A stretch of DNA of 64,000 nucleotides from Chitinophaga pinensis (GTDB taxonomy: Bacteria > Bacteroidota > Bacteroidia > Chitinophagales > Chitinophagaceae): assembly GCA_902167325.1 (NCBI GenBank), contig LR632930.1:4278001-4342000 (forward strand), in the 5' to 3' direction. A program made the position numbers and the translations under genes. Each line of letters begins with the position of its first letter. Position 1 is the first letter of the stretch. The notes beneath the pieces are model-generated. The model was not told the DNA's origin. It worked only from the letters and a program-made list of their open reading frames with translations, and did no database searches. Positions 36,440-44,322 of this stretch are shown piece by piece.

Positions 36440-37345
36440 ATGAAAAGAATCTCTTCATACTGCATTTTCCTGATGGCCTTACTGGCCGCAGACCTCTGCC
36501 TCGGCCAATCCGCAAAGCAGGTGATACGCTTTGGACTGATCAGCGATATCCAGTACTGCGATTGCGAACCCAGAGGGTCGCGGTTCTACCGTAATTCCAT
36601 CGCCAAGCTCGACAGCTGCGTGGATGCTATCAATCAGCAAAAGGTGCAGTTCACGCTAAACCTCGGCGATATCATTGACCGGAATCCCAAAGACCTCGAC
36701 ACCGTACTCAAATCGCTCAGCAGGCTCGATAAAAAGGTATACAATACCCCCGGTAATCACGATTACGCCGGGGTAAAGGATAACAAAAAACTGCATGATA
36801 AGCTGGGCATGCCCGAAGAATACTACTCTTTCAAAAAGGGCAACTGGCGGTTCATTATGCTGAACACGAATGAAGTGGCCAGCTACGCCAATGTAGCCGG
36901 TACCTGGAAGGAAGGGGCGCTGAAGCAGATGTATGCCGATTACAAAGCCGCTACCGGCCACGAGGCGGCAGACTATAACGGGGGCATCAGCAGCACACAG
37001 CTGGCATGGCTGGAAGATCAGCTGAAGGCTTCCCAAAAGAAAGGGGAGTCGGTCCTGATCTTTTCACACCACCCCATGAGCTGTGCAAAGGGGCTGACTG
37101 CCTTAAACGACAAAGAAATACTCGGCATGGTAGCGGGTTACAAATGCGTGAAAGCCCTCATCGCCGGGCATCATCATTCCGGGGCGTTCTGCTATGAAGG
37201 CACGCTGCCGGTAGTAGTGGTAGAAGGGATGGTGGAAACCGCCGGACAGAACGCCTACGGTATCGTAGAGCTGTATCCCAATAAGCTGGTGCTGAAAGGC
37301 CATGGCAGAATGCTTTCCAGAACGCTGGAATTCACAAACCCTTAA
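36440..37345 (+). CDS. Secreted metallophosphoesterase, ADP-ribose/CDP-alcohol pyrophosphatase-like
   Basis: The 301-residue protein has a signal peptide (about 1-22) and a calcineurin-like fold with all metal motifs: FGLISDIQYCD (DxQ variant), LNLGDIIDR (GDxxD), NTPGNHDYAG (GNHD), FSHHPM and AGHHHSG. The DIQYxD start and overall layout match the manganese-dependent ADP-ribose/CDP-alcohol diphosphatase group (ADPRM-like). It follows SusD by 34 bp and is the only enzyme in the locus, so it probably processes the imported substrate in the periplasm. Confidence 0.88.
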   Translation: MKRISSYCIFLMALLAADLCLGQSAKQVIRFGLISDIQYCDCEPRGSRFYRNSIAKLDSCVDAINQQKVQFTLNLGDIIDRNPKDLDTVLKSLSRLDKKVYNTPGNHDYAGVKDNKKLHDKLGMPEEYYSFKKGNWRFIMLNTNEVASYANVAGTWKEGALKQMYADYKAATGHEAADYNGGISSTQLAWLEDQLKASQKKGESVLIFSHHPMSCAKGLTALNDKEILGMVAGYKCVKALIAGHHHSGAFCYEGTLPVVVVEGMVETAGQNAYGIVELYPNKLVLKGHGRMLSRTLEFTNP

Positions 37346-37382
37346 AGCAACTGAATCTGATTGATAAAATAGATGTAAACGA

Positions 37383-37410
37383 AAAAAGGTACGGTTTCCC
37401 GTACCTTTTT
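37383..37410. terminator. Intrinsic terminator after Sus locus
   Basis: The stem AAAAAGGTACGG/CCGTACCTTTTT has a 4-base loop. It closes the sigma/FecR/SusCD/phosphoesterase unit. Confidence 0.88.
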
Positions 37411-37488
37411 CAATTTGTGGCCTTGCCGGAATAACCTTAATTTTAAACCATAAGCCATGTAAACGCCCACCCGGACAAAACCTAAGCC

Positions 37489-38229
37489 ATGCTAAAAACA
37501 CTGTTCCTTTTCCTCTTCTCCTTTACGATATGCAACGCTTACGCGCAGGAATTCAAGCCAAAAGTTATATACCAGTCAGATTCCCTGATTGTAACTCAGA
37601 TATCCCCAAACGCCTACCAGCATACCACCTACCTGCAAACGCAGGATTTCGGAAAAGTTCCCTGCAACGGGCTGATCGTCAGCAACAGTAAAGAGGCCAT
37701 TGTTTTTGACACGCCCAGTGATGATAAGGCTGCTGAATTGCTCATCAAATGGATAAAAGGCACGCTTCATTGCAGGATAAATGCCATTATCCCTACGCAT
37801 TTTCATAATGATTGTCTTGGTGGGCTGAAAGCCTTCCACGACCATCACATCCCATCCTACGCGTATTTCAAAACCATAGCACTGGCGAAGGAAAACAACT
37901 TCGCGGTACCGGAGAATAGCTTCAAAGATTCCCTGAAACTCAAAGTGGGTAGTAAATACGTCACTGCAAAATTCTTCGGGGAAGGCCATACCAGAGATAA
38001 TGTGGTAGGGTATTTCCCGGGCGAGCATATTATGTTCGGCGGTTGCCTCATAAAGGAGCTGGATGCCGGTAAAGGCTACCTGGGTGATGCCAATGTGCAA
38101 GTATGGTCTGCCACCGTTGAGAAAGTGAAGCAGGCGTATCCCCATGTGAAATTCATTATCCCGGGGCATGGGGAACCGGGAGGTATTGCGTTACTGGATT
38201 ATACGATTAATATGTTTAAGGTTCATTAG
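37489..38229 (+). CDS. Subclass B1 metallo-beta-lactamase
   Basis: The 246-residue protein has a signal peptide (1-19, cut AYA-QE) and the full B1 zinc set: H104, H106 and D108 in THFHNDCLGG, H167 in GEGHTRDN, C186 in FGGCLIK, and H227 in IPGHGEPGG (positions in the precursor). GGCL plus HFHND separates it from B2, B3 and general MBL-fold hydrolases. It is predicted to be a periplasmic carbapenem-hydrolysing enzyme, probably intrinsic and chromosomal, as in other environmental Bacteroidota (BlaB/IND/CcrA relatives). No mobile element flanks it. It is convergent with the LytTR gene, overlapping by 14 bp. Confidence 0.9.
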   Translation: MLKTLFLFLFSFTICNAYAQEFKPKVIYQSDSLIVTQISPNAYQHTTYLQTQDFGKVPCNGLIVSNSKEAIVFDTPSDDKAAELLIKWIKGTLHCRINAIIPTHFHNDCLGGLKAFHDHHIPSYAYFKTIALAKENNFAVPENSFKDSLKLKVGSKYVTAKFFGEGHTRDNVVGYFPGEHIMFGGCLIKELDAGKGYLGDANVQVWSATVEKVKQAYPHVKFIIPGHGEPGGIALLDYTINMFKVH

Positions 38230-38671
38230 TAGCGCCAGGCTGTGGAACCTTCGTTTGTGCCTTATTTATTACAGTTAACTTGCTCACCAGTTCTGTATAA
38301 TATTGCTTTGCAACAGGTACAGCTATGCTGCGTATATTCACCGATGTTTCTGTTGTTTCCTGCAGATAATGCGCATCTACTTTTATCGCGCCCTTATCAA
38401 TTTCCTTAAAGTTTGGATTGCCAACGATTGCCTGTTCCTTTTCGACTTCCAGTAAATGAAGTAGTGATACTGCAAATGACTTATGCGTTCTGGCAAACAT
38501 GCCCTCGGGTAAGAGGCTTAGCGTTCCTTCAAGCGTTCCGCGTACCAGGTGCATGTAATCCACACCAAAAAACCGGATATAATTGCCGTCAGTTACAATT
38601 ATCAAAATTTCCGACAAATTTAATCTTACATACTTCCCTTCATCCCTGACAAAAAAAGATTGGTTGATCAT
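38216..38671 (-). CDS. Stand-alone LytTR DNA-binding protein
   Basis: The 151-residue protein is a LytTR domain (about 5-100: FFVRDEGKYVRLNLSEILIIVTDGNYIRFF..., LPEGMFARTHKSFAVSLLHLLEVE) without a receiver, plus a ~50-residue C-terminal extension. In two-component relatives this domain binds direct-repeat DNA. Its promoter region faces the 11-bp and 22-bp repeat arrays at 38749-39017, so it may control itself and the DUF6266-like gene. How it senses a signal is unknown. Confidence 0.87.
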   Translation of the reverse strand: MINQSFFVRDEGKYVRLNLSEILIIVTDGNYIRFFGVDYMHLVRGTLEGTLSLLPEGMFARTHKSFAVSLLHLLEVEKEQAIVGNPNFKEIDKGAIKVDAHYLQETTETSVNIRSIAVPVAKQYYTELVSKLTVINKAQTKVPQPGATNEP

Positions 38672-38748
38672 AAGCGATATAATTGGGTGTTAACCATTGT
38701 ACATTAATTGGTTATGTTCAAATATAAGGAAATTACCGATTTGAAATT

Positions 38749-38885
38749 CCTACTGACATCCTACTGCCATCCTTCAGTGATCCTTCAGTGGTGTTCAGTG
38801 GTGGTATAGGTTTGAGGGTGTTTGACTGAAGGTTCACTGAAGGTTCACTGAAGGTTCACTGAAGGTTTACTGAAGGTTTACTGAA
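38749..38885. repeat. 11-bp periodic repeat array in two inverted halves
   Basis: The left half has five units (38749-38803): CCTACTGACAT, CCTACTGCCAT, CCTTCAGTGAT, CCTTCAGTGGT, GTTCAGTGGTG. The right half has six (38820-38885): GTTTGACTGAA, three GGTTCACTGAA, two GGTTTACTGAA. CTTCAGTG (left) is the complement of CACTGAAG (right), so the halves are inverted about a centre near 38811. The period is exactly 11 bp, one helical turn, which points to side-by-side protein binding on one DNA face. Confidence 0.92.
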
Positions 38886-38951
38886 GAAAGGATCAAAAAT
38901 AGGTGGGGAATAGGGCAAAAACAGTAAAAAAAGCTGTGTAATATTCATCTT

Positions 38952-39017
38952 ATCACAAGCTTTATCGAATTAGATCACAAGGTTTATCGAATTCCATCAC
39001 AAACTTTTTCAACGGAT
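38952..39017 (+). repeat. Three 22-bp direct repeats upstream of a promoter
   Basis: Units start at 38952, 38974 and 38996. The first two share ATCACAAGSTTTATCGAATT; the third keeps ATCACAAACTTTTTC. The spacing of two helical turns is typical for LytTR-type or other dimeric activators. The third copy ends 12 bp before a TAnnTTTG element. Confidence 0.88.
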
Positions 39018-39029
39018 TATCTTTCCGGA

Positions 39030-39037
39030 TACTTTTG
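39030..39037 (+). promoter_or_regulatory. Probable -7 element of the DUF6266-like gene
   Basis: TACTTTTG matches TAnnTTTG. The CTTTTTC of the third 22-bp repeat lies about 20 bp upstream, where -33 would be. This predicts a leader of roughly 120 nt before ATG 39165, containing a GGGG...CCCC hairpin near 39078-39096. Confidence 0.6.
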
Positions 39038-39164
39038 TATTGTCGGTCGCTACAAAGGGAGCATCACTCAGGCAGAAGGGGAGGAGTGACCCCGGAAACC
39101 TTCTCCTGATATGGCATCGGCAAGAATCAAACTAATTTTTAACACAACTAAAAAACAATCTCAA

Positions 39165-39740
39165 ATGGCAAATATCAACGAAAATCTCCTCGTAAGGGGA
39201 GCAAGAGGAAACGTAGGTAAACAGTTTGTTTACCGCAAACATGGCAACAGCACTATTATCGCCAGAATGCCGAGTACCAACCCGAATGCAGAAGGTTCGG
39301 AAGCTCAGGTGGAAAAGCGTGAAAGATTCGGCTCCGCTGCCATGTACGCCTACGGCGCTATTAGAAATGCTGAACTGAAAAAAGAGTATCAGAAGAAAGC
39401 TCCCGCTGGCAATACCGCGTACAACATGGCTTTACGCGATTACCTGAAAGCACCAGTAGTCAAGAAGGTGAATACCTCCGGCTACAATGGCTCGCCCGGT
39501 TCTACCATCGTCGTTTATGCAAAAGACGATTTCAGGGTAGTAGCCGTGAAGGTAAGCATCTACGTGACTTCAACAAGCCAGCTGCTGGAAGAAGGGAGTG
39601 CCATTCTGGACCCCATTCACCTGGCACAATGGATCTATACCGCAACACAGGCGCATGCAGCCCTGGAAGACTTAACCATCATAGCTACGGCTACTGATCT
39701 TCCCGGGAACACTGGTGCGCTTACGGTTTCAGTGGTGTAA
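39165..39740 (+). CDS. DUF6266-like protein of unknown function
   Basis: ATG 39165 follows an A-rich leader (AAAAAACAATCTCAA). A longer frame from 39111 would run through the leader. The 191-residue product has no signal peptide. It begins MANINENLLVRGARGNVGKQFVYRKHGNSTIIARMP, a pattern seen in Bacteroidota DUF6266-type proteins, then has a helical part (QVEKRERFGSAAMYAYGAIRNAELKKEYQKKA) and a C-terminal beta-rich domain (SYNGSPGSTIVVYAKDDFRVVAVKVSIYV, IIATATDLPGNTG; Ser/Gly variants). The function is unknown. It is driven by the repeat-array promoter. Confidence 0.7.
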   Translation: MANINENLLVRGARGNVGKQFVYRKHGNSTIIARMPSTNPNAEGSEAQVEKRERFGSAAMYAYGAIRNAELKKEYQKKAPAGNTAYNMALRDYLKAPVVKKVNTSGYNGSPGSTIVVYAKDDFRVVAVKVSIYVTSTSQLLEEGSAILDPIHLAQWIYTATQAHAALEDLTIIATATDLPGNTGALTVSVV

Positions 39741-39753
39741 TTACAAAACAAAT

Positions 39754-39782
39754 GCCGCCTCAGCTGTAAGGTTGGGGCGGCT
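39754..39782 (+). terminator. Intrinsic terminator hairpin
   Basis: GCCGCCTCAGC pairs with GGTTGGGGCGGC (with G-T pairs) around a short loop, just behind the DUF6266-like gene. Confidence 0.7.
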
Positions 39783-39855
39783 TCGTTAATCACGCATGCA
39801 TTTACGTAACTCCTAAACTCAGTATTTCACGTAGACCTGCATACTGTTGTGATAG

Positions 39856-39863
39856 TAGCTTTG
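39856..39863 (+). promoter_or_regulatory. Probable -7 promoter element
   Basis: TAGCTTTG matches TAnnTTTG and lies 19 bp before the ATG of the ZU5-like lipoprotein gene. No -33 element is clear. Confidence 0.45.
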
Positions 39864-39882
39864 CGCTACTTAGAGCAACATT

Positions 39883-41178
39883 ATGAAAAATATTACAGCA
39901 GTCTTTACGTTGCCTTTATGGCTCACATTAACCGCTTTTTTCTCCTGCAGTAAACCTGTAAAAGACGATGCGAAACCTGCCGCTCCACAGATAGCAGAAA
40001 GGCCCGTAGGACAAGCAGCAGGCGATCTTCTTACGCAAACAGTGGGTGTGGAAGGCGCGGTATTAAGAAGCCTGGATGGTACGCTTGAAATTGATATCCC
40101 TGCCGGAGCTGTTGATACCGATACCGAGATAGGCATACAATCATTGCATAATACCGCCATCAGTGGCAAAGGAAACAGCTATCGCCTTACACCTCATGGT
40201 AAATCCTTTAAGAAGCCTGTTACGGTGCGCTTTTATTACGGCAGGCAACTGGCAGGACTGAGCAACCTGGAGGGGATTGAAATAGTGACTCAGAACGATA
40301 AAGGACAATGGGTGTGTCCGGGTGGCAACGTGAATGATACCGTTCAAAAAGTTATTTCAGTACAAACGAATCACTTCAGCGATTGGGGGTTTATAGCAAC
40401 TACGGAATTGACACCCGTCGTAAAATCCATAGGACTCGGGGAATCGGTTACCCTGCGCGGTGTGCGCTACGTTTTCCCGGACAAGGGAGATGACTGGCTG
40501 GTACCCTTAACAGTCCCCAATGCCGGTACCGGCGAGCCTTTGCTCATTGAACCTAAGTATATCGTTAAGTGGACCCTGCATGGCCCCGGTAAGCTGGAAG
40601 GAAAGGGGGCTGAAGCGCAATATATAGCACCGGATGCGGTTTCCGGTAAGAATACCACTGCAACAGTTACACTGGAACTGAATGTTCGGGGGAAGCAGGT
40701 ACTCCTTATCAGCACCATCTACCTGATCACTGACGGGATCAACATCAGCATCAACGGCCAGCCATGGCAAACCTATGCCGGCATGGCAGCAGTTATGAAT
40801 GAAAGCGGACAGTTTACCATTGGTAACCTCCGGATATCACAAGACCTGCCACAAATAGTTTTCCTGCTGCCTAAACAGCCCGGGCAGAAGGCGGACGGCA
40901 TCTACCCCTGGTCGATGTTGGGAGAGGAGGAAACACACGTTACGTTTGAATATGCCGAACCCGATCTTAAAAAGATGTATGTGTCAGTATTTGAAGATGG
41001 CAGTGAAACCCGGGATAGCGGCGGCTTTATTTCGGTGGAAGAAATAGAATCCGGCGGAAAGAAGTATGTAACGGGTGTATTCGCCATTGATCAGTCGGGC
41101 ATCGTCAATACCACCACAGGAGAGCATATTGGGATTGCCGGCATCAAAGGAACATTTAAAGTACAACGCAACTGGTAA
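39883..41178 (+). CDS. ZU5-like surface lipoprotein, paralog of the 19545-20819 product
   Basis: The 431-residue protein has lipobox FFSC with SKPVKDD after it. A ZU5/GAIN-like domain follows (about 50-170: GVEGAVLRSLDGTLEIDIPAGAVDTDTEIGIQSLHN...GKSFKKPVTVRFYYG, QTNHFSDWGF), then Ig-like domains (VKWTLHGPGKLEGKGAEAQYIAPDAVSGKNTTATVTLEL) and a C-terminal beta domain. The same order and motifs occur in the lipoprotein 20 kb upstream, so the two share ancestry. It is probably exposed on the outer membrane. Confidence 0.8.
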   Translation: MKNITAVFTLPLWLTLTAFFSCSKPVKDDAKPAAPQIAERPVGQAAGDLLTQTVGVEGAVLRSLDGTLEIDIPAGAVDTDTEIGIQSLHNTAISGKGNSYRLTPHGKSFKKPVTVRFYYGRQLAGLSNLEGIEIVTQNDKGQWVCPGGNVNDTVQKVISVQTNHFSDWGFIATTELTPVVKSIGLGESVTLRGVRYVFPDKGDDWLVPLTVPNAGTGEPLLIEPKYIVKWTLHGPGKLEGKGAEAQYIAPDAVSGKNTTATVTLELNVRGKQVLLISTIYLITDGINISINGQPWQTYAGMAAVMNESGQFTIGNLRISQDLPQIVFLLPKQPGQKADGIYPWSMLGEEETHVTFEYAEPDLKKMYVSVFEDGSETRDSGGFISVEEIESGGKKYVTGVFAIDQSGIVNTTTGEHIGIAGIKGTFKVQRNW

Positions 41179-41186
41179 TAAGCATA

Positions 41187-41945
41187 CTACCAGGGCTTCA
41201 TGGTACCGGTTAACTGAAATCCGAAGAAGTATAAGAAGAAGAGGAAGGTATTCATGATCACTAACCGCGGTACCAGCCATTTCATGATATAGGAATCCCT
41301 CATTAAATAGCCAAACACAGACCCGTAAATGAACAGGAAAGCTGTCATGAATATGGGAATAAATATGCCATAGCCTATTTCACCAAAACTATGGGTGAAT
41401 AGCATAATGATCCATCCGGCCAGATAAACCAATACCTGCATGATATTCAGCTGAGCGGCTATATAGGTATTGATGAGGAAATGTTCCCAGAAGTTGTACT
41501 TGCCACGGCGCATAAATAGGTACGTAATCACACTGGCAAAGGGGATCATGAGGAATATGAAAACACTGAAGTAGTGATTAAAAAAGCCTTCCTTTTCCTG
41601 CGGAACATAACCGGGATTGTACTTTAAATAAGTGCTGATAATACCCGCAGCTATCAATTTCACCAGTAATGTACAGATGGTGGACATGATGATCACATAT
41701 CCGAAAGGCCGGAAATACTTCACCCGCTTGCCATCCAGGTAGTCCTTAATCATGCTGCCCGGCCGGGTAAATAACGAGATAAACGTATAAAAGAAACCCT
41801 TATCTACATGAAAGATGGAATGCGGAATGTCGTGCAGGAAATAATGGGCATTAATCCTGCCTTCATGGTACGACTGACCACACTCCGGACAAAAATTACC
41901 TGCAGCGGCTTTCCCGCAATTGCTACATACGTGGGTTGTATTCAT
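41187..41945 (-). CDS. DUF3667 zinc-ribbon membrane protein
   Basis: The 252-residue protein starts with a zinc ribbon (CSNCGKAAAGNFCPECGQSY, about 7-26). The DUF3667 helix-turn (INAHYFLHDIPHSIFHVDKGFFYTFISLFTRPGSMIKDYLDGKRVKYFRPFGYVII) is next, and five or so TM helices complete it. This family is frequent in Bacteroidota. Its function is unknown. Confidence 0.88.
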   Translation of the reverse strand: MNTTHVCSNCGKAAAGNFCPECGQSYHEGRINAHYFLHDIPHSIFHVDKGFFYTFISLFTRPGSMIKDYLDGKRVKYFRPFGYVIIMSTICTLLVKLIAAGIISTYLKYNPGYVPQEKEGFFNHYFSVFIFLMIPFASVITYLFMRRGKYNFWEHFLINTYIAAQLNIMQVLVYLAGWIIMLFTHSFGEIGYGIFIPIFMTAFLFIYGSVFGYLMRDSYIMKWLVPRLVIMNTFLFFLYFFGFQLTGTMKPW

Positions 41946-42061
41946 AGTCTTTTATAAATATGCCTGTTGACCCCATTTAAGCCAACCATAACGAATATAG
42001 TATAAAATAAACTTATCCGTGACAGCAACTCATTTCCTGCAACAGGGGAGCTTACCTCAGA

Positions 42062-42094
42062 TTTGCTAAAAAAGATGATTGTGCATTACCTTTG
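42062..42094 (+). promoter_or_regulatory. Bacteroidota promoter, TTTG-N21-TACCTTTG
   Basis: A -33 TTTG (42062-42065) and a -7 TACCTTTG (42087-42094) are 21 bp apart, fitting the TTTG/TAnnTTTG consensus. The ATG at 42114 lies 19 bp downstream. Confidence 0.7.
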
Positions 42095-42113
42095 CGATTC
42101 ATAAAAAGATGAC

Positions 42114-43172
42114 ATGAGTCAATTTTCGCATATAAACCTGCCGTTAAAGAGCAAACTGACATTTACTGCCAACCCCGTTAATGTAGTGCCTTTGCCGGAA
42201 GGGGAGATCCTGATGAACTTTGCGAGCCAGCCGCTGATTACGAAGCTCAGTGCCGGCCTTGAAATTGTCTGGGAAAAGATCATCAAAGGCCATAACGCTA
42301 ATTATGTAAGCAGTAAGCTTTCCGCATCTTCGGATGGCCGCCTGATGGCAATTGCGGGTATGAACGATGTTCGCATCCTTGACGCGGAAGGGACGCAGGT
42401 ATTGCATACGGTGAACCATGGTTCCTGGGGCTGGTTCCTCGGAGCAGCCTGTTTCTTCTCAAGAGATAATAAAACGATCTGGTATGTTATACCGGGTGAG
42501 GATAATGAAACCGATGAGCTGCAGGTAATGGATGCCGCTACTTTTGAAGTATTGGCCACTTACCCGCTGCTGGAAAGCCACCAATACACCTATGTATTTC
42601 ACGCCACGCCAAACTATGGCACCCTTCTCCTCGAAGCCGCCGCCGGACAGGAGCGGTCCGTCCTGATACAGGTACAGCTGAAGAATGGTGCTATCTCCCT
42701 TACTGAGCTTCCCCAATGCGTTGATATGATCATGGGCAACTTTGCCCCATCGGGTAAGGAGTTTGTGATGGCACCGCATTATGACGGTCCGCTGGTTATC
42801 TATTCCTTCCCTGAAATCGCCAAAGTAGCGGAGCAGGATCAGGAGGCGATATTCGACGGGAGTAAAGATTTCCCTGCCGCAGAACCGGACAATATCAACT
42901 ACAGCGTTTTCTTTGTGGATGATAACAGCATCCTCATCGTTTCTCAATTCGGAAGGCTCTTATTGCTGGATAGGAAAGAGCTGCGCTGCAGGGCAGAGGT
43001 AATGCCGGAAGGGATTGAATTTACGGCCTATAACCTCGATGGCAACCCCACTACCAACCCGGATTACATCTATGATTACAGCAGCAATATTATCAATGTA
43101 ATGATCGTACATGGCCAGCTGTTGCTGACTACCGGAGAAGGGGAGCTGCGGAGTTATGGACTGCCGGTTTGA
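42114..43172 (+). CDS. Cytoplasmic beta-propeller-like protein of unknown function
   Basis: The 352-residue protein has no signal or TM segment. Repeated strand patterns (SASSDGRLMAIAGMNDVRILDAEG, TIWYVIPGEDNETDELQVMDAATFEVLATYPL, FVMAPHYDGPLVIYSFPEIAKV, ILIVSQFGRLLLLDRKELRCRAEVMPEG) resemble a WD40/quinoprotein-like propeller with weak repeats. The binding partner is unknown. Confidence 0.65.
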   Translation: MSQFSHINLPLKSKLTFTANPVNVVPLPEGEILMNFASQPLITKLSAGLEIVWEKIIKGHNANYVSSKLSASSDGRLMAIAGMNDVRILDAEGTQVLHTVNHGSWGWFLGAACFFSRDNKTIWYVIPGEDNETDELQVMDAATFEVLATYPLLESHQYTYVFHATPNYGTLLLEAAAGQERSVLIQVQLKNGAISLTELPQCVDMIMGNFAPSGKEFVMAPHYDGPLVIYSFPEIAKVAEQDQEAIFDGSKDFPAAEPDNINYSVFFVDDNSILIVSQFGRLLLLDRKELRCRAEVMPEGIEFTAYNLDGNPTTNPDYIYDYSSNIINVMIVHGQLLLTTGEGELRSYGLPV

Positions 43173-43185
43173 TCCGTAAGCAGCA

Positions 43186-44217
43186 TTACCACGGCAATTG
43201 CTTTATCAGCTTTGAGAAATCCCCATCCGCAGGGAGCTTACAGGGAAAGTCGGGCACCAGCTTATTCACGGCACCACGTCCCGCCGGCCGGATCCATTCC
43301 TTTACGCCAAAACGCAGCTGCAGCCCGGTATGCGGGAGTACCACGGAGTACATCTCCCCAAAATGGGTAGGGTGACCGGCTGCCGGTGATTCACCTGCAA
43401 GGGGAGCTATCTTGTTATCCTGCACCAGTGTGGCAAAAAGGATCGCGCTTGAAAAAGTATGCGGCCCGATGAGAACGATCACCTTGCCTTTAAAGCGATA
43501 AGGCACATCTTCAGGGGTAACCGTGCGGGAAGCGGCATGTAATACTTCGCCGGGCGCGGCTTTTTGGTATGCTTCATCTTTAAATCCCCAGGATGTGATC
43601 TTTGCAAGATATTCATCGCTTCGTTTCCAGTTCATGGAATAAGACTTGTAAGGCTTGCCAGAGATGCGGTTGATCAGCATATTGCCAACCATTGAAGCAC
43701 CACCGTCATTACTGCTCACATCTATCAGCAGGCGCTTTACACCATCCTCCTTTATCAGCACGAAAATACTGTCTATACAACGCTCGTAGACGGGAAGGTC
43801 CTGATTGCCCCGTGTACCGAATGAGCGCGCAAAGATATAACCTGTATTGCCATACCGGCGGTAACTGATGTTAGTGGCCACACTGTCGGCCCAATTCACG
43901 GTTTTTCGATCGGCATTGGGCCTGATAAGGGTAAGAGCGGCATGTTCATCGTCCAGCGGAAGGAGGGCCGCAGTAGCCTTATCCCGGAATTCAGTGAGGG
44001 TTAGCGGTGTAGTTAACCCTGCTTCCAGAGAATCGAGAAACTTACCGTACTGTTCCTTTGTAAGCTGTGAAAAGGGATTGGCATGTGCCTGAAACAATTG
44101 GCTCCGGATGAATTGCAGATCTTCCCGTAAGGCGGATGGGGCGCAAAGACTGTCCTGCGCATTTACAGAAACCAACGGGAATAAAAAAAGCACTAAACTG
44201 GCGAGGTATTTATGCAT
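43186..44217 (-). CDS. S41-family (C-terminal processing protease-like) peptidase
   Basis: The 343-residue protein has a signal peptide (1-20). A helical N-terminal region is followed by the S41 core: GYIFARSFGT, VKRLLIDVSSNDGGASMVGNMLINRI, KGKVIVLIGPHTFSSAILFATLVQDNKIAPLAGE, where the nucleophile is the Ser of TFSSA. There is no PDZ domain, unlike CtpA-type enzymes. It is probably a periplasmic protease or a catalytically related hydrolase. It is divergent from the TetR gene, whose operator is about 50 bp from this start. Confidence 0.85.
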   Translation of the reverse strand: MHKYLASLVLFLFPLVSVNAQDSLCAPSALREDLQFIRSQLFQAHANPFSQLTKEQYGKFLDSLEAGLTTPLTLTEFRDKATAALLPLDDEHAALTLIRPNADRKTVNWADSVATNISYRRYGNTGYIFARSFGTRGNQDLPVYERCIDSIFVLIKEDGVKRLLIDVSSNDGGASMVGNMLINRISGKPYKSYSMNWKRSDEYLAKITSWGFKDEAYQKAAPGEVLHAASRTVTPEDVPYRFKGKVIVLIGPHTFSSAILFATLVQDNKIAPLAGESPAAGHPTHFGEMYSVVLPHTGLQLRFGVKEWIRPAGRGAVNKLVPDFPCKLPADGDFSKLIKQLPW

Positions 44218-44266
44218 TAGAATAACGTTTGCTGAAAGATAATAGATAAAATATAAATATACATAG

Positions 44267-44303
44267 ACAGACTTGTCTGTTTGTTCAGAATGTTATACTT
44301 TTG
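44267..44303 (+). promoter_or_regulatory. TetR operator overlapping a promoter
   Basis: The perfect dyad ACAGAC-TT-GTCTGT (44267-44280) covers a TTG -33 (44273-44275), which is 20 bp from the -7 TACTTTTG (44296-44303). The layout predicts autorepression of the TetR gene and possible control of the divergent S41 peptidase. Confidence 0.75.
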
Positions 44304-44322
44304 TTTTCATAAAGCATAAGAG

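Noticed and set aside
38749..39017. CRISPR-like array
   Set aside because: Repeats are 11 and 22 bp, contiguous without unique spacers, and no cas gene is present.
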